Shown here: in pieces, positions 24,511 through 33,081 of the stretch
How positions within the stretch are numbered: the stretch's first letter is position 1
Layout: every line of letters begins with the position of its first letter
DNA from: Litoribacillus peritrichatus
GTDB lineage: Bacteria > Pseudomonadota > Gammaproteobacteria > Pseudomonadales > Litoribrevibacteraceae
NCBI RefSeq assembly: GCF_039537985.1
Contig: NZ_BAABBN010000004.1
Location: 1,054,001-1,118,000, forward strand
Reading direction: 5' to 3'
Length of the DNA stretch: 64,000 nucleotides
Program-made: the position numbers and the translations under genes
The notes under the pieces: generated by a model
What the model saw: the letters and a program-made list of their open reading frames with translations, nothing else
What the model was told of the DNA's origin: nothing
Databases searched by the model: none

Positions 24511-25746
24511 ATGCACACGCTGTTGTTGGCATTGATCGCTTTGGCTTTTGTATTGATTGTCGTAGAAGACATGATTCATCTGAATAAAGCGAAATCTACG
24601 TTGTTCTTGGGAACGCTGGTTTGGATTTTAGCCTTTGTTTTTCCCGAGCATGACGTAGAGCAAATTAAAGAAGGGTTGAATGAAAACCTGCTTGAGATAG
24701 CTACTTTGTGGTTGTTTCTTATGGCCGCGATGACCTTCGTTGCATATTTAAACGAGAAGGGGTTGATTACTCAGCTGGTATACCGGTTATTACCCAGCCA
24801 GATTAAATTACGAACCTTGATGATTCTGGTTGCCATGCTGGGGCTGTTGTTTTCGTCACTGGCAGACAACATAACGGCCTCGTTGATTATGTTGTCTTTG
24901 CTTTCAACCCTCAAACTTGAACCAAAACAAACCTTGAAGTTCGCTGCATTAATCGTATTTTCGGTGAACTCTGGCGGTGTTTCACTTATTACAGGTGATG
25001 TAACCACGTTGATGATTTTCCTGGCGGATAAAGTCACGATCACTAACTTGTTTTTACTGATTGCGCCTGCGGTATTTGGTGTTCTTCTATTGGCTGTGTT
25101 TCTTATGGGTGGGATCAATGAAGAGGTGACATTACCCAAGTTCAATAGGCCGATTGCATTTGGAGATAAGTTGATCGCGCTGCTGTTTTTGCTGACGATT
25201 ACGGGCACTTTATTCATGAGTGTTGCTTTTTCTGTACCGCCGGTTTTAACGTTCTTGTTTGGTTTGTCGGTCATGTTTCTTACGCATCGCGTGCTGTACC
25301 GAAGTGAAACCAAACCGAATGTATTGGATTACGTAAGGGAAGTTGAGTTTGATACTTTGCTGTTTTTCCTCGGCGTATTACTGTTGGTAGGTATGTTGAA
25401 AGAGTTATCTGTATTGGATTTTCTGCCTCAGCTGTATGAAGTGATGCCTGTGTATGTGGCTAATTACGTGGTCGGTATCCTTTCCGCATTGGTGGATAAC
25501 GTGCCTTTAACGGCCGCTATTTTGAAATCCGGTATTGAGATGGACGCAGCTAACTGGTTGGGCTTTACCTACGCAGTGGGTGTGGGTGGTTCGTTGTTGA
25601 TTATTGGTTCTGCAGCCGGGGTGATTGCCTTGAGCAAGTTATCGGAGTTGTCTTTTGTCTCTTACTTGCGTTTCTTTCACTGGTTGTTGTTGGCTTATAC
25701 GGCAGGCTACGTGGGTGTGCTGGCCATCGCAAAGTTGGCAACCTGA
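24511..25746 (+). CDS. nhaD: Na+/H+ antiporter, NhaD type
   Basis: A 411-residue polytopic inner-membrane protein with about 11-12 helices (ArsB/NhaD ion-transporter superfamily). It exchanges external H+ for internal Na+ or Li+. Family landmarks are the first helix and loop LIVVEDMIHLNKAK, ADNITASLIML in the middle, NSGGVSLITGDVTT and, near the end, SALVDNVPLTAAI (the paired conserved Asp-Asn half-sites). Some NhaD proteins are about 480 residues with an extra N-terminal helix, so this is a short form. It fits a sodium-rich habitat with Na+-NQR. Confidence 0.9.
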   Translation: MHTLLLALIALAFVLIVVEDMIHLNKAKSTLFLGTLVWILAFVFPEHDVEQIKEGLNENLLEIATLWLFLMAAMTFVAYLNEKGLITQLVYRLLPSQIKLRTLMILVAMLGLLFSSLADNITASLIMLSLLSTLKLEPKQTLKFAALIVFSVNSGGVSLITGDVTTLMIFLADKVTITNLFLLIAPAVFGVLLLAVFLMGGINEEVTLPKFNRPIAFGDKLIALLFLLTITGTLFMSVAFSVPPVLTFLFGLSVMFLTHRVLYRSETKPNVLDYVREVEFDTLLFFLGVLLLVGMLKELSVLDFLPQLYEVMPVYVANYVVGILSALVDNVPLTAAILKSGIEMDAANWLGFTYAVGVGGSLLIIGSAAGVIALSKLSELSFVSYLRFFHWLLLAYTAGYVGVLAIAKLAT

Positions 25747-25766
25747 GTTTTCAACCATCAATGCAA

Positions 25767-25800
25767 AGCCATGCTGTTCTTTGATAAGAGCCTCATGGCT
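25767..25800. terminator. Weak hairpin between nhaD and the chemoreceptor gene
   Basis: AGCCATG (25767-25773) pairs with CATGGCT (25794-25800) around a 20-base loop between convergent genes. There is no strong T-run on either strand. Confidence 0.35.
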
Positions 25801-25811
25801 GAGCGGTTATG

Positions 25812-27800
25812 CTATAACCTGAACTTGGTTACAAGCTCGACCAGCTGATTATTCGCGGTGGTTAAGTCTTCTGAATTGACGGCATTTGACTCTGCGCTTT
25901 CTGAAATTTCACTGACGATGGACTGAATATGGTTCATGATTCGGTCGATTTCTTCGCTGACTGTTTTTTGTTCTTGGGCTGCTTCTGCAATTTGTGCGCT
26001 CAGACCACTGATTTCAATAATGGAAGTATTCATATTATTGATTTTTCCAGTGACCAGATTGGTGTTATCTGCGGACTGCTGGCAACTGCTTTTGGTTCTT
26101 TCCATTGCTGTCACGACTGAACTCACGCCGGATTCCAGCTGGCCGATCATGTCATTAATTTCAGATGTGCTGTTTTGGGTACGCGCGGCTAAGGCCCGGA
26201 CTTCATCTGCAACCACCGCAAAACCTCTTCCTTGTTCTCCTGCCCGAGCGGCTTCAATGGCGGCATTGAGTGCAAGCAGGTTGGTTTGTTCAGCTATATC
26301 ACCGATTACTTTGAGCACTTCCGCGATTTGCTTGGTGTTTTTATTCATGTTTTCGACATCGCGGACAGCACTTTCAACTTCAACCAATAAGCCCTGAACA
26401 CCCTCCGATGCTTTCGAAACCGTTTGTTTGGAGACGGAGGCTTCTTCCTGAACTTTTTGAGTAAAACTGGCTGAATCCGATGCGTTGTCTGCGACAGCTT
26501 CGGCCGTAGCGCTCATTTCTGTGATTGCGACAACCGCCTGTGATGTCTCTTCACTGTGTTGTGAAATGATGGTTCGGTTCTTCTGTACGTGCTCATCCAC
26601 TTTAGCAATGCAGTTAGAAATCTCGGTTGATGAGTCTGAAACGGAGAGCATGATCTTATGAAGGAACTCGATGAACTTATTGACTGAATTTCCGATTTCT
26701 CCTACTTCATCATTGGCTTTAATTCGAATGCGGGCGGTGAGGTCGGCATTGCCTTCGGATAGGTTGTCGATCATTTTTCGTAAGTAAGATAATCGGCTGG
26801 AAAGTTTAGAAAATGTGAAGAACACAAATAGCACAATTAAAACGCCCAAAGGCAACTGAATGGAGAGTAACGCATTCATGACAGTGCTGGTTTGTTTGTT
26901 AATCAGACTCGATGGCAGCGCAAAGGTTAAGCGCCAAGGCGTGCCGGGCAGGTTGGTGATAAACAGGCTTTGTTCGACGCCGTGCTTATCTGTGAATTGC
27001 GCGTCAGATACATTGGAGGTACTTTGGCTTGATAAGTAATCTGCCACTTGAGCGGCAAACTCTGAAGAGTTTTTAATTTTACTGAGGTTGGATAAGATTA
27101 AGTCTTTCTCGATGGTTTTCGAGTTATTGAGTATTTTTCCGTCTGGCTCTACGATCAACACCTGGCCCTGAAGTTCGGTTTCCATTTTCTGAGCGAGATC
27201 ATTGAAAAACCCTAACGTTACATCAATGGTAGAAACCCCCCAAAGCTGCCCGTTTTTATAGATGCCCATGGCGCAGTTGGTTCTTGCTTCAATGCTTGCA
27301 GAATCTTTATAGGCAGGAGCCCACGCGCATTGACCTTTGGGTGCGTTTTGCCCGGCTTTATGCCAGCCTTGTTCGAAATATTTAAGTGACTCGTCAGAGT
27401 TCCAGTGTGTATTGACAATTAACTTGCCGCTGCTGTCTCTGTGAAAAAAGGTGCTGTGTTTTTCACGGCTGGAATCCCGTTTATACGGAAGCGGCCAGAT
27501 ACCGCCGCCGAACACTTTTACGTCGCCGTACTGGTCTACGAGAGAGGGCTGGAGCTGATCAATTTGATTGCTAGACAATTCTGCAACGGTTTGGGTTATG
27601 GCCCTTTGTTGGGCTTGAACTTTGTTGAGTTCACCCATGAATTTTGCGCTCAGTAAGTCCAGCTTACTCGATACACTTTTTTGTTGCGTTTCTTTCAGCT
27701 TTGGAGATACGAAAACCATAATGCCAAGCGAGGTTATTATTGCGACTACAAGCATAAAACTGATGAAATACAGGGTGTATATCGACTTGATGGACTTCAC
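25812..27800 (-). CDS. Methyl-accepting chemotaxis protein with a double-Cache sensor
   Basis: A receptor of about 662 residues. A membrane helix (about 8-30) is followed by a periplasmic dCache-like sensor (about 35-305), a second helix (about 310-333, LPLGVLIVLFVFFTF), a HAMP domain (KLSSRLSYLRKMIDNLSEGN) and the signalling coiled coil. The hairpin tip has IAEQTNLLALNAAIEAARAG and RGFAVVADEVRALA. There is no C-terminal CheR-docking pentapeptide. The start is probably GTG at 27800, preceded by AAGGTGAG; a GTG at 27809 is also in frame. The ligand is unknown; dCache receptors often bind amino acids or organic acids. Confidence 0.92.
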   Translation of the reverse strand: MKSIKSIYTLYFISFMLVVAIITSLGIMVFVSPKLKETQQKSVSSKLDLLSAKFMGELNKVQAQQRAITQTVAELSSNQIDQLQPSLVDQYGDVKVFGGGIWPLPYKRDSSREKHSTFFHRDSSGKLIVNTHWNSDESLKYFEQGWHKAGQNAPKGQCAWAPAYKDSASIEARTNCAMGIYKNGQLWGVSTIDVTLGFFNDLAQKMETELQGQVLIVEPDGKILNNSKTIEKDLILSNLSKIKNSSEFAAQVADYLSSQSTSNVSDAQFTDKHGVEQSLFITNLPGTPWRLTFALPSSLINKQTSTVMNALLSIQLPLGVLIVLFVFFTFSKLSSRLSYLRKMIDNLSEGNADLTARIRIKANDEVGEIGNSVNKFIEFLHKIMLSVSDSSTEISNCIAKVDEHVQKNRTIISQHSEETSQAVVAITEMSATAEAVADNASDSASFTQKVQEEASVSKQTVSKASEGVQGLLVEVESAVRDVENMNKNTKQIAEVLKVIGDIAEQTNLLALNAAIEAARAGEQGRGFAVVADEVRALAARTQNSTSEINDMIGQLESGVSSVVTAMERTKSSCQQSADNTNLVTGKINNMNTSIIEISGLSAQIAEAAQEQKTVSEEIDRIMNHIQSIVSEISESAESNAVNSEDLTTANNQLVELVTKFRL

Positions 27801-27963
27801 GGAACTCACCTTAAAAACGGAAATATCTTTCTAAACGTAGCCAATTCAAGGTAAAAAGCCAGCCTTTAAAGATAAATAAATCCGTTATATCAGTAGCTTG
27901 CGTTCTCGTTAGTTTGATGAGTTTAGGTGTATTTTGGTTGTTTTCAGCTGCTTTTTTGCCATT

Positions 27964-28005
27964 AATCCATTTATTTAATGGATTACTTTGTTCTGCCCAA
28001 TGGGC
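27964..28005. promoter_or_regulatory. Two palindromes in the mcp/secreted-protein divergent region
   Basis: AATCCAT-TTATTTA-ATGGATT (27964-27984) and TGCCC-AAT-GGGCA (27993-28005) lie back to back in the 258-bp region between the divergent chemoreceptor and secreted-protein genes. They could be operators or hairpins. No FliA-type promoter could be confirmed. Confidence 0.35.
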
Positions 28006-28058
28006 ACATAAAAGCAACTATAGTATGGATATTCGCTCTTAGATTTGATGGGGTTAAT

Positions 28059-28976
28059 ATGAATCTCCTAAAGGTGTTTGTACTCCGTTTTACCAACGTG
28101 GTGTTTTCTTTCGTGCTGCTTTTCACTTCCACCCAGTTGTTTGCGGGAACCATCACTCAATCAGGGTTTTCGTACATTACTTCTACTCCAGAAATTCATT
28201 ATCAGGTGACGGTAAATAAAAAAACCATCTTATCCGCAACTATGATTGTGGTGGATATAGGCGGCGTTGCACAAGCAGGGCATGAAGTAGCCACTGCAGA
28301 ACTCATATCTCAAGAGAATGTACCGTCAACATTTACCTTTTCAAAACCCAGTAACGGTTGGCCGGAAGGGTATTACGAGATTGTGGTAAAAGATAACGAG
28401 CGAACCGTCGAGTCTGTGATGTTTAATGTGATACCTGAGTCTGGCAGTGCTGCTGCGTCTCACGATTCAATTACGCCTAGCACTCCGAGTAACCCAGAGA
28501 ACCTGTTTGTTTCAGACAATAACGGTATTTTGGCGCAAGGCGCGGGCGGCTCCTTAACCGCTGATGCTGCTAACGCGTACATTGATGCATTGGAGTTTAT
28601 TCATGGTCAGATGGGGGAGCCAAGATCTTTTTTGCCTCAGGAGCGCCAGACAATCATGAGTAACTTAGCCTCAGCGTATCCTTCATTCCCTGTGGGAACT
28701 CAGCAGGATTTGGCCGCCGCACGATCTATCTTGTTTGAATATCAAAATTCGTGGAACTACATTGGTGTGGAGGAGCAAAAAGAATTTGCTTACCAAGTCT
28801 TGGCGATTGCCTACGGTGAGCAAGCTGCCGCGCAGGCCTTGGGCTATAACAGTGGTTCTGGTTCAGGAAGCAGCGGAGGTGGCAGCTCTTATTATTCGGA
28901 TGGAGCCTCTTATGTGAGTGACGGAAACTGTGCGATCTTTTCGTCCGAATACGGCAGTGTTTCTTCGTGTGATTAA
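28059..28976 (+). CDS. Exported Ser/Gly-tailed protein of unknown function
   Basis: A 305-residue exported protein. The start at 28059 (TGGGGTT ribosome-binding site) gives a Sec signal peptide ending LFAGTITQ, whereas an earlier in-frame ATG at 27978 would add 27 residues in front of it. Residues 30-120 look like a beta-sandwich (ITSTPEIHYQVTVN, GYYEIVVKDNERTVES). A helical middle contains YIDALEFIHGQMGEPRSFLP. The C terminus is low complexity (SGSGSSGGGSSYYSDG) and ends with two cysteines (NCAIF, SSCD) that may form a disulfide. I do not recognise the family. Confidence 0.65.
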   Translation: MNLLKVFVLRFTNVVFSFVLLFTSTQLFAGTITQSGFSYITSTPEIHYQVTVNKKTILSATMIVVDIGGVAQAGHEVATAELISQENVPSTFTFSKPSNGWPEGYYEIVVKDNERTVESVMFNVIPESGSAAASHDSITPSTPSNPENLFVSDNNGILAQGAGGSLTADAANAYIDALEFIHGQMGEPRSFLPQERQTIMSNLASAYPSFPVGTQQDLAAARSILFEYQNSWNYIGVEEQKEFAYQVLAIAYGEQAAAQALGYNSGSGSGSSGGGSSYYSDGASYVSDGNCAIFSSEYGSVSSCD

Positions 28977-29041
28977 GTTTTTTTAATTTGTTAAAAGTGC
29001 CAGATAATTATTGGATCTAGAGAAGCCTTAAAGAGTGCGTC

Positions 29042-29368
29042 TTAAGACGCTACGCATAAGTCACTAGCTTGATTCTCAATATGCTCAATCAAAACCTTAC
29101 ACCCCCAGTGCGCGTCCCGATCTTGCATTTGCATCTCTGTAGAAAGGTTTTCTGCTGGCTTGATCAGCAAAACAGACTCCAGACGGGTCAATTCTGATTT
29201 AAGCACCTGAAGTACATCTTCGCTGCTGTATTCGGCCTGTAATTCATCCAGGGCCGATACGGTCAGATCCAGAGATTGTTTTCTGTTTTTTGCGTAGGGG
29301 TTCCACACAGATGCTATGCAGTCGATTACTTTCTTTTCAAACGTTTGTTTTTCTTGTTCGTTTTGCAT
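29042..29368 (-). CDS. Small soluble hypothetical protein
   Basis: A 108-residue, mostly helical, acidic protein (KQTFEKKVIDCIASVWNPYA near the start, VLKSELTRLESVLLI in the middle) with three cysteines, one near each end and one in the tail. No signal peptide or known domain. A perfect palindrome GCGTCTTAAGACGC (29037-29050) spans its stop codon and may help termination. Its length and codon use look real, but the function is unknown. Confidence 0.6.
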   Translation of the reverse strand: MQNEQEKQTFEKKVIDCIASVWNPYAKNRKQSLDLTVSALDELQAEYSSEDVLQVLKSELTRLESVLLIKPAENLSTEMQMQDRDAHWGCKVLIEHIENQASDLCVAS

Positions 29369-29555
29369 TATTGCAATTACCTATGTGTGATCTTTACAGA
29401 AGTCGATGTTGACAGAGGTTACAGGATGTAAAGTTGTGTAATTCTGCAAAGGATAGGCTTAAATTTCAATAACTTATTGTGACTATTTTAATCGAATGTG
29501 AAGTTTTGACAGTTTTTTGGCGTGATTTTTCAGAGAATAAAAGGTTGGTTGCAAA

Positions 29556-29572
29556 GAGAGGCAAAGCCTCTC
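29556..29572 (-). terminator. Terminator of the glycosyltransferase gene
   Basis: On the minus strand GAGAGGC-TTT-GCCTCTC is followed by TTTGC and further T-rich DNA, four bases after the stop codon. Confidence 0.7.
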
Positions 29573-29575
29573 GTG

Positions 29576-30850
29576 CTACTTTTGCGGTTGAGGAAGAAGT
29601 TTATTCTTAGCTTCAATCCATTGAGCCATGTATTGAGTGCTTTTCATGGAGTGATGTCTGAGCATACTTCCGGTAAAGTTGTTTTGGCGCTCTTGTTCTA
29701 ACTCGTTTTCTAATAACGTAATGCGATCAATCAACCGTTGCTGATGCAGATCCAGTTCAAAACGTTCCGGAATTAACAAGCTGCACTCTTGGTGAAGCGA
29801 TTGCCAGCTTTCTTCCTTGGAATAGAGTTCAATTGCCGCTTTGGCGAATTCATCTTTGTCGTCGCTGATTCTGGCTGGTAGGGCGTTGCCATACATGCCT
29901 TCGGCACCAATGGACGTGGTTACCGCAGGTGTTCCGCACTCGGCGGCATCGATCAGCTTGCCTTTCAAACCAGCGCCGAAACGAAGCGGGGCAAGCAGAA
30001 CTCGAGCTTTGCTGACAACTTCGAAGGCGTTTACAGCCCAGCCTTTGACAAGAAACCTTTGTTTTTCATTATGAAGTTGAGTGGCTTTTTTAGGCGGATA
30101 GGCGCCGTAAATGTGCAGCTCGGCTTCCGGTAATTGTTGTCGTATGGCAGGCCAAATGGCTTCTTTTAAGAAACGCACTGCATCCCAGTTGGGCTCGTGC
30201 CTGAAATTACCGATGGAGATAAAGTGCTTCCGTTCCGCAAAGGGCGTTAAAGCCAACGGGGATGAATCTTGCGCTCCCTTAACGGACGTTCTCATAAAAG
30301 GCACGTAATGAATGATTTGTTCTGGCACATTGAATGTTTGAGTCAGGAGGGTCATTTCTGCCTGGGATATCATCAGGCTTAAATCGCAGCGCAGAATAGA
30401 AGCGATTTCCCGTTTGGCAAGGTCATTAAAAAGCAGCCGTTGGCTTACGTTTAATGTATCTTTCAGACTGGCTTTGTTCTTAAACGCTTGGTGGCGTGCG
30501 TGTCGTAAACAGTGAAGGTCTTCGGTATCCAGAATTCTTAAGGCGTCCGGGCAGACTTTTTCAACACGCCAACCGAATTGTTCTTCCATCATGAAACGGT
30601 CAAACAAGACGGCATCCGGTGTCAGTTCGGCCAGATAATGGTCAAATGACTCAGAGTTTAACTCTATGGCATTGCTTGCTATGCCGTAAGAAGCTAAGTC
30701 TTCTGCATGTGGGCTCAGCTCGGCAGGAGAGGCATAGGTGATTGTGTAGTTTGCTGCCTGGAATGACTCAAGAAGCTGCATCATGCGGCTGCCTGCGGCA
30801 GAAGAGTTGGGTTCTGGCCAGACATAGCCAATCACGAGTAATTTTTTCAT
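29576..30850 (-). CDS. Glycosyltransferase, GT4-like
   Basis: A 424-residue GT-B protein. The N-terminal domain starts KKLLVIGYVWPEPNSSAAGS, a nucleotide-sugar transferase beginning with the Gly-Ser loop. The C-terminal domain has HFISIGNFRHEPNWDAVRFL, then AELHIYGAYPP, VLLAPLRFGAGLKGKLIDAA and the E-x7-E region TPAVTTSIGAEGM. A long C-terminal helical tail (about 375-424) is basic. It is probably cytoplasmic and transfers sugars to a lipid or polysaccharide; donor and acceptor are not identifiable. No other sugar genes are adjacent. Confidence 0.82.
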   Translation of the reverse strand: MKKLLVIGYVWPEPNSSAAGSRMMQLLESFQAANYTITYASPAELSPHAEDLASYGIASNAIELNSESFDHYLAELTPDAVLFDRFMMEEQFGWRVEKVCPDALRILDTEDLHCLRHARHQAFKNKASLKDTLNVSQRLLFNDLAKREIASILRCDLSLMISQAEMTLLTQTFNVPEQIIHYVPFMRTSVKGAQDSSPLALTPFAERKHFISIGNFRHEPNWDAVRFLKEAIWPAIRQQLPEAELHIYGAYPPKKATQLHNEKQRFLVKGWAVNAFEVVSKARVLLAPLRFGAGLKGKLIDAAECGTPAVTTSIGAEGMYGNALPARISDDKDEFAKAAIELYSKEESWQSLHQECSLLIPERFELDLHQQRLIDRITLLENELEQERQNNFTGSMLRHHSMKSTQYMAQWIEAKNKLLPQPQK

Positions 30851-30955
30851 GGGCGCATTATAGCGAAGTCGCCTCAGAAATCATCATTGTTAAATCCTGG
30901 TAATACGACCTCAAAACTATTGGACGCTACAGGATGGCCTTGATTGGTGTTCTGT

Positions 30956-31552
30956 TTATTGGTTTATTTTCTGTTGCAGCTCCTGAGACATGGCCTGAAT
31001 ACGTCTCACTTTTTCTCTGGCGACTTCAATTTCATGGTCGGGCATGCCGGCCGCTTCTGCTTCCTGAATGCTTTCCTGAAGCCGATTAATTTTTTCTGGT
31101 GCCGCCGCCAGAAATGCTTGATATACCTTCTTGGTTTGGTCGGTTTCGTAACTCAGATATTGTTCCGGTTGAGTTAATTGTTCCTCGTTGGGTAAATCGA
31201 GTCGATCATCAACCGGCGTGATGTTTGGTGTCCGGTCGTCACCATTCAGTCTGGAATCAGCAAATGACTTGATAGCCTCTGTTTCTGCTAAGGAGGGCGA
31301 TGACATGACTTCTAGCGGTTTTTCGTTGATTTGAGTTTGTGTGTCTTGAACTGGTGTCTTGGATTCTTGGCGAGAATCAACAACTGTGTTGGGGAAAGCT
31401 ACGGATGTTTCGGCTATGTTAGAAGGCCCGTCTGTTGTTTGCTTCACTAGGATGTTGCTGTTTGAGCTTACCCATTGGAAAACCAAGACAAGCGAAGCTA
31501 ACGCGAATAACCCGCCAGCCACAGAGATTTGGGTGAATGTGATTTTTTTCAT
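30956..31552 (-). CDS. Membrane-anchored coiled-coil protein in the phospholipase operon
   Basis: 198 residues: an N-terminal signal-anchor helix (about 8-28, VAGGLFALASLVLVFQW), a long flexible Ser/Thr/Pro/Asp linker, and a helical C terminus (about 135-198; KTYQAFLAAAPEKINR-like, then ESIQEAEAAGMPDHEIEVAR). This layout resembles steric foldases of secreted lipases (Lif/LipB), which have an inner-membrane anchor, a linker and periplasmic helices, but it is much shorter and the Lif RxxFDY motif was not seen. It overlaps the upstream gene by four bases (ATGA). I infer a helper role in phospholipase secretion. Confidence 0.5.
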   Translation of the reverse strand: MKKITFTQISVAGGLFALASLVLVFQWVSSNSNILVKQTTDGPSNIAETSVAFPNTVVDSRQESKTPVQDTQTQINEKPLEVMSSPSLAETEAIKSFADSRLNGDDRTPNITPVDDRLDLPNEEQLTQPEQYLSYETDQTKKVYQAFLAAAPEKINRLQESIQEAEAAGMPDHEIEVAREKVRRIQAMSQELQQKINQ

Positions 31553-32982
31553 AAACGGTTCTGAGCCGAGTTGCCTGTCCAGCTGTTAAACGATTGACAG
31601 AGTTGATGGTTATGAGGTTGTTCAATAGCTCGAATCAATGCTGACCTGAGTGCTGAATAGGGCTTTGAAAGCAAAATGACCGCTTGCTCATGCAGCAGTT
31701 TGCTGGTGTGTTGCCATTGTTGGATAAGCTGTTGTTTCGCGATATTTCTGCTGGCTTGATAACGTACGGCTTCATTGTTGGCCGGGATAAACCCTGTTTC
31801 CTTGGACGTTACCTCGACTAAATACCAGCCGGGCTCGGTGTTTTTAAGTTGTGGCGCCCGTATGGGTTTGCCCAGAGTATTTTCTTTAGAAACCAGCATT
31901 ACGTTTGCCAGCCACATATTTTTTGCTTCCGACCGGGTTAGCTTGGTTATTTGAGCATTGTTTGGCGATGAAGCAGAGGCTTTTGCGGGTTTTACTCCGG
32001 TTATGTCGTTGAGAATGCTTTGGTAGCTGTTGCCATTTGCTCTGGATTCTCTGGCTTGTTCACATAGGGCCTGGTTCTCGCATTGAATGGCCCAGCCTGA
32101 AGCGCTTTCGGTAATCTTGAATTGATCTTTATTGTTGAAGTAATAACTCAGAATGGCTTGTTGGGAAATTGATTTAGCGGCTTCTTTCAGGGCCGTATTG
32201 TCATCGTGCATGTGCTCTGTCAAACCTTGCAGGGTCATGCTTTTGTCGCTGACGAGCTGATTTTTGGCAACGGATTGAATGGTGGATAATTCTTGTTGGG
32301 TCAGTTTTTGAGTGTGCTTTACCCAAGCCTGGATCATATATTGGTGCGCATGGCGGTTAATCAGTGTGGCTACGTGTTTGATGTTTCTTTGATGGAAGGC
32401 CATTTTTCCTTGCAGATTTTGACTGGTGTACAAGGTTTTGAGGTCAAGTGTGGCGCTATTGGCTTTGGGGTAATGGTAAGTGGCTAATTTTATTTGAGAA
32501 AGCTTTTCAGTTTTCTCTGGACTGAGCGTAATTTCGGCTAAGCCTCTGGCTGGTTTGAAAAGGGTTTCAATGGCGGACCATTGCTCATTAAGGTGTGATG
32601 CAATCACTGACTCTGCTGTCGGCGCGTTGGCTCGGTAATCATTTCCGACCAGTCTGTTCAGTAAGCTGGTGGTGTGAATCGCCAGGCGACTTGTTTTAGA
32701 GAAACCGACATTTGTATTCCAAAGTTGTTGTTCGGTAAATCGGGCGATGGCGTCTTCTGTTATCAGCTGATTTTGAATGAGTTTGATAGCAATGGCTTCT
32801 TTCGATAAAGAGTTGTTGGCCGCTTTTTGAGATTGGTACAAGCCCTCGACCAGCCGGTCTGAGTAATGTGTACCGTTAATTACAAATGCGGTAGCCGTAG
32901 ACAGACTGTCGTCTATGATGGTTTTCGAATGCGCGAGTGCGGGTATAAACACGACGAGCATCAGACATTTCAAAACGTTCAT
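31549..32982 (-). CDS. Periplasmic SurA/PpiC-like protein in the phospholipase operon
   Basis: 477 residues from the ATG at 32982 (GAGGT eight bases upstream); an in-frame extension to 33057 would precede the signal peptide and is not likely. The signal is MNVLKCLMLVVFIPALAHS. Then comes a SurA_N-like helical part (FVINGTHYSDRLVEGLY, IKLIQNQLITEDAIARF), a central helical region and a degenerate parvulin-type end (LGKPIRAPQL, EPGWYLVEVTSKETG, then RNIAKQQLIQQW). Two cysteines (IQCENQALCEQ) may form a disulfide. Its place between the phospholipase gene and a lipase-foldase-like gene suggests a dedicated folding factor. The assignment rests on pattern only. Confidence 0.5.
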   Translation of the reverse strand: MNVLKCLMLVVFIPALAHSKTIIDDSLSTATAFVINGTHYSDRLVEGLYQSQKAANNSLSKEAIAIKLIQNQLITEDAIARFTEQQLWNTNVGFSKTSRLAIHTTSLLNRLVGNDYRANAPTAESVIASHLNEQWSAIETLFKPARGLAEITLSPEKTEKLSQIKLATYHYPKANSATLDLKTLYTSQNLQGKMAFHQRNIKHVATLINRHAHQYMIQAWVKHTQKLTQQELSTIQSVAKNQLVSDKSMTLQGLTEHMHDDNTALKEAAKSISQQAILSYYFNNKDQFKITESASGWAIQCENQALCEQARESRANGNSYQSILNDITGVKPAKASASSPNNAQITKLTRSEAKNMWLANVMLVSKENTLGKPIRAPQLKNTEPGWYLVEVTSKETGFIPANNEAVRYQASRNIAKQQLIQQWQHTSKLLHEQAVILLSKPYSALRSALIRAIEQPHNHQLCQSFNSWTGNSAQNRL

Positions 32983-33014
32983 TTCTTGATACCTCATTGC
33001 AGATACTACAGAAG

Positions 33015-33044
33015 CAAATGGTGAAGCTTTTACTTCACCATTTG
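33015..33044 (-). other. 12-bp hairpin between the phospholipase and helper genes
   Basis: CAAATGGTGAAG and CTTCACCATTTG form a perfect 12-bp stem with a 6-base loop, lying between the phospholipase stop codon and the next gene's start. On the transcribed minus strand no T-run follows the stem, so read-through is likely. It may set expression of the two helper genes below that of the enzyme. Confidence 0.6.
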
Positions 33045-33081
33045 TTTTTAACTGCACAATGCTATTTCAGGAATAAGCCTA

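Noticed and set aside
24771..25313. 180-codon antisense frame inside nhaD
   Set aside because: Antisense to a polytopic membrane gene, which commonly gives long Asn/Ser/Thr-rich open frames; no start context.
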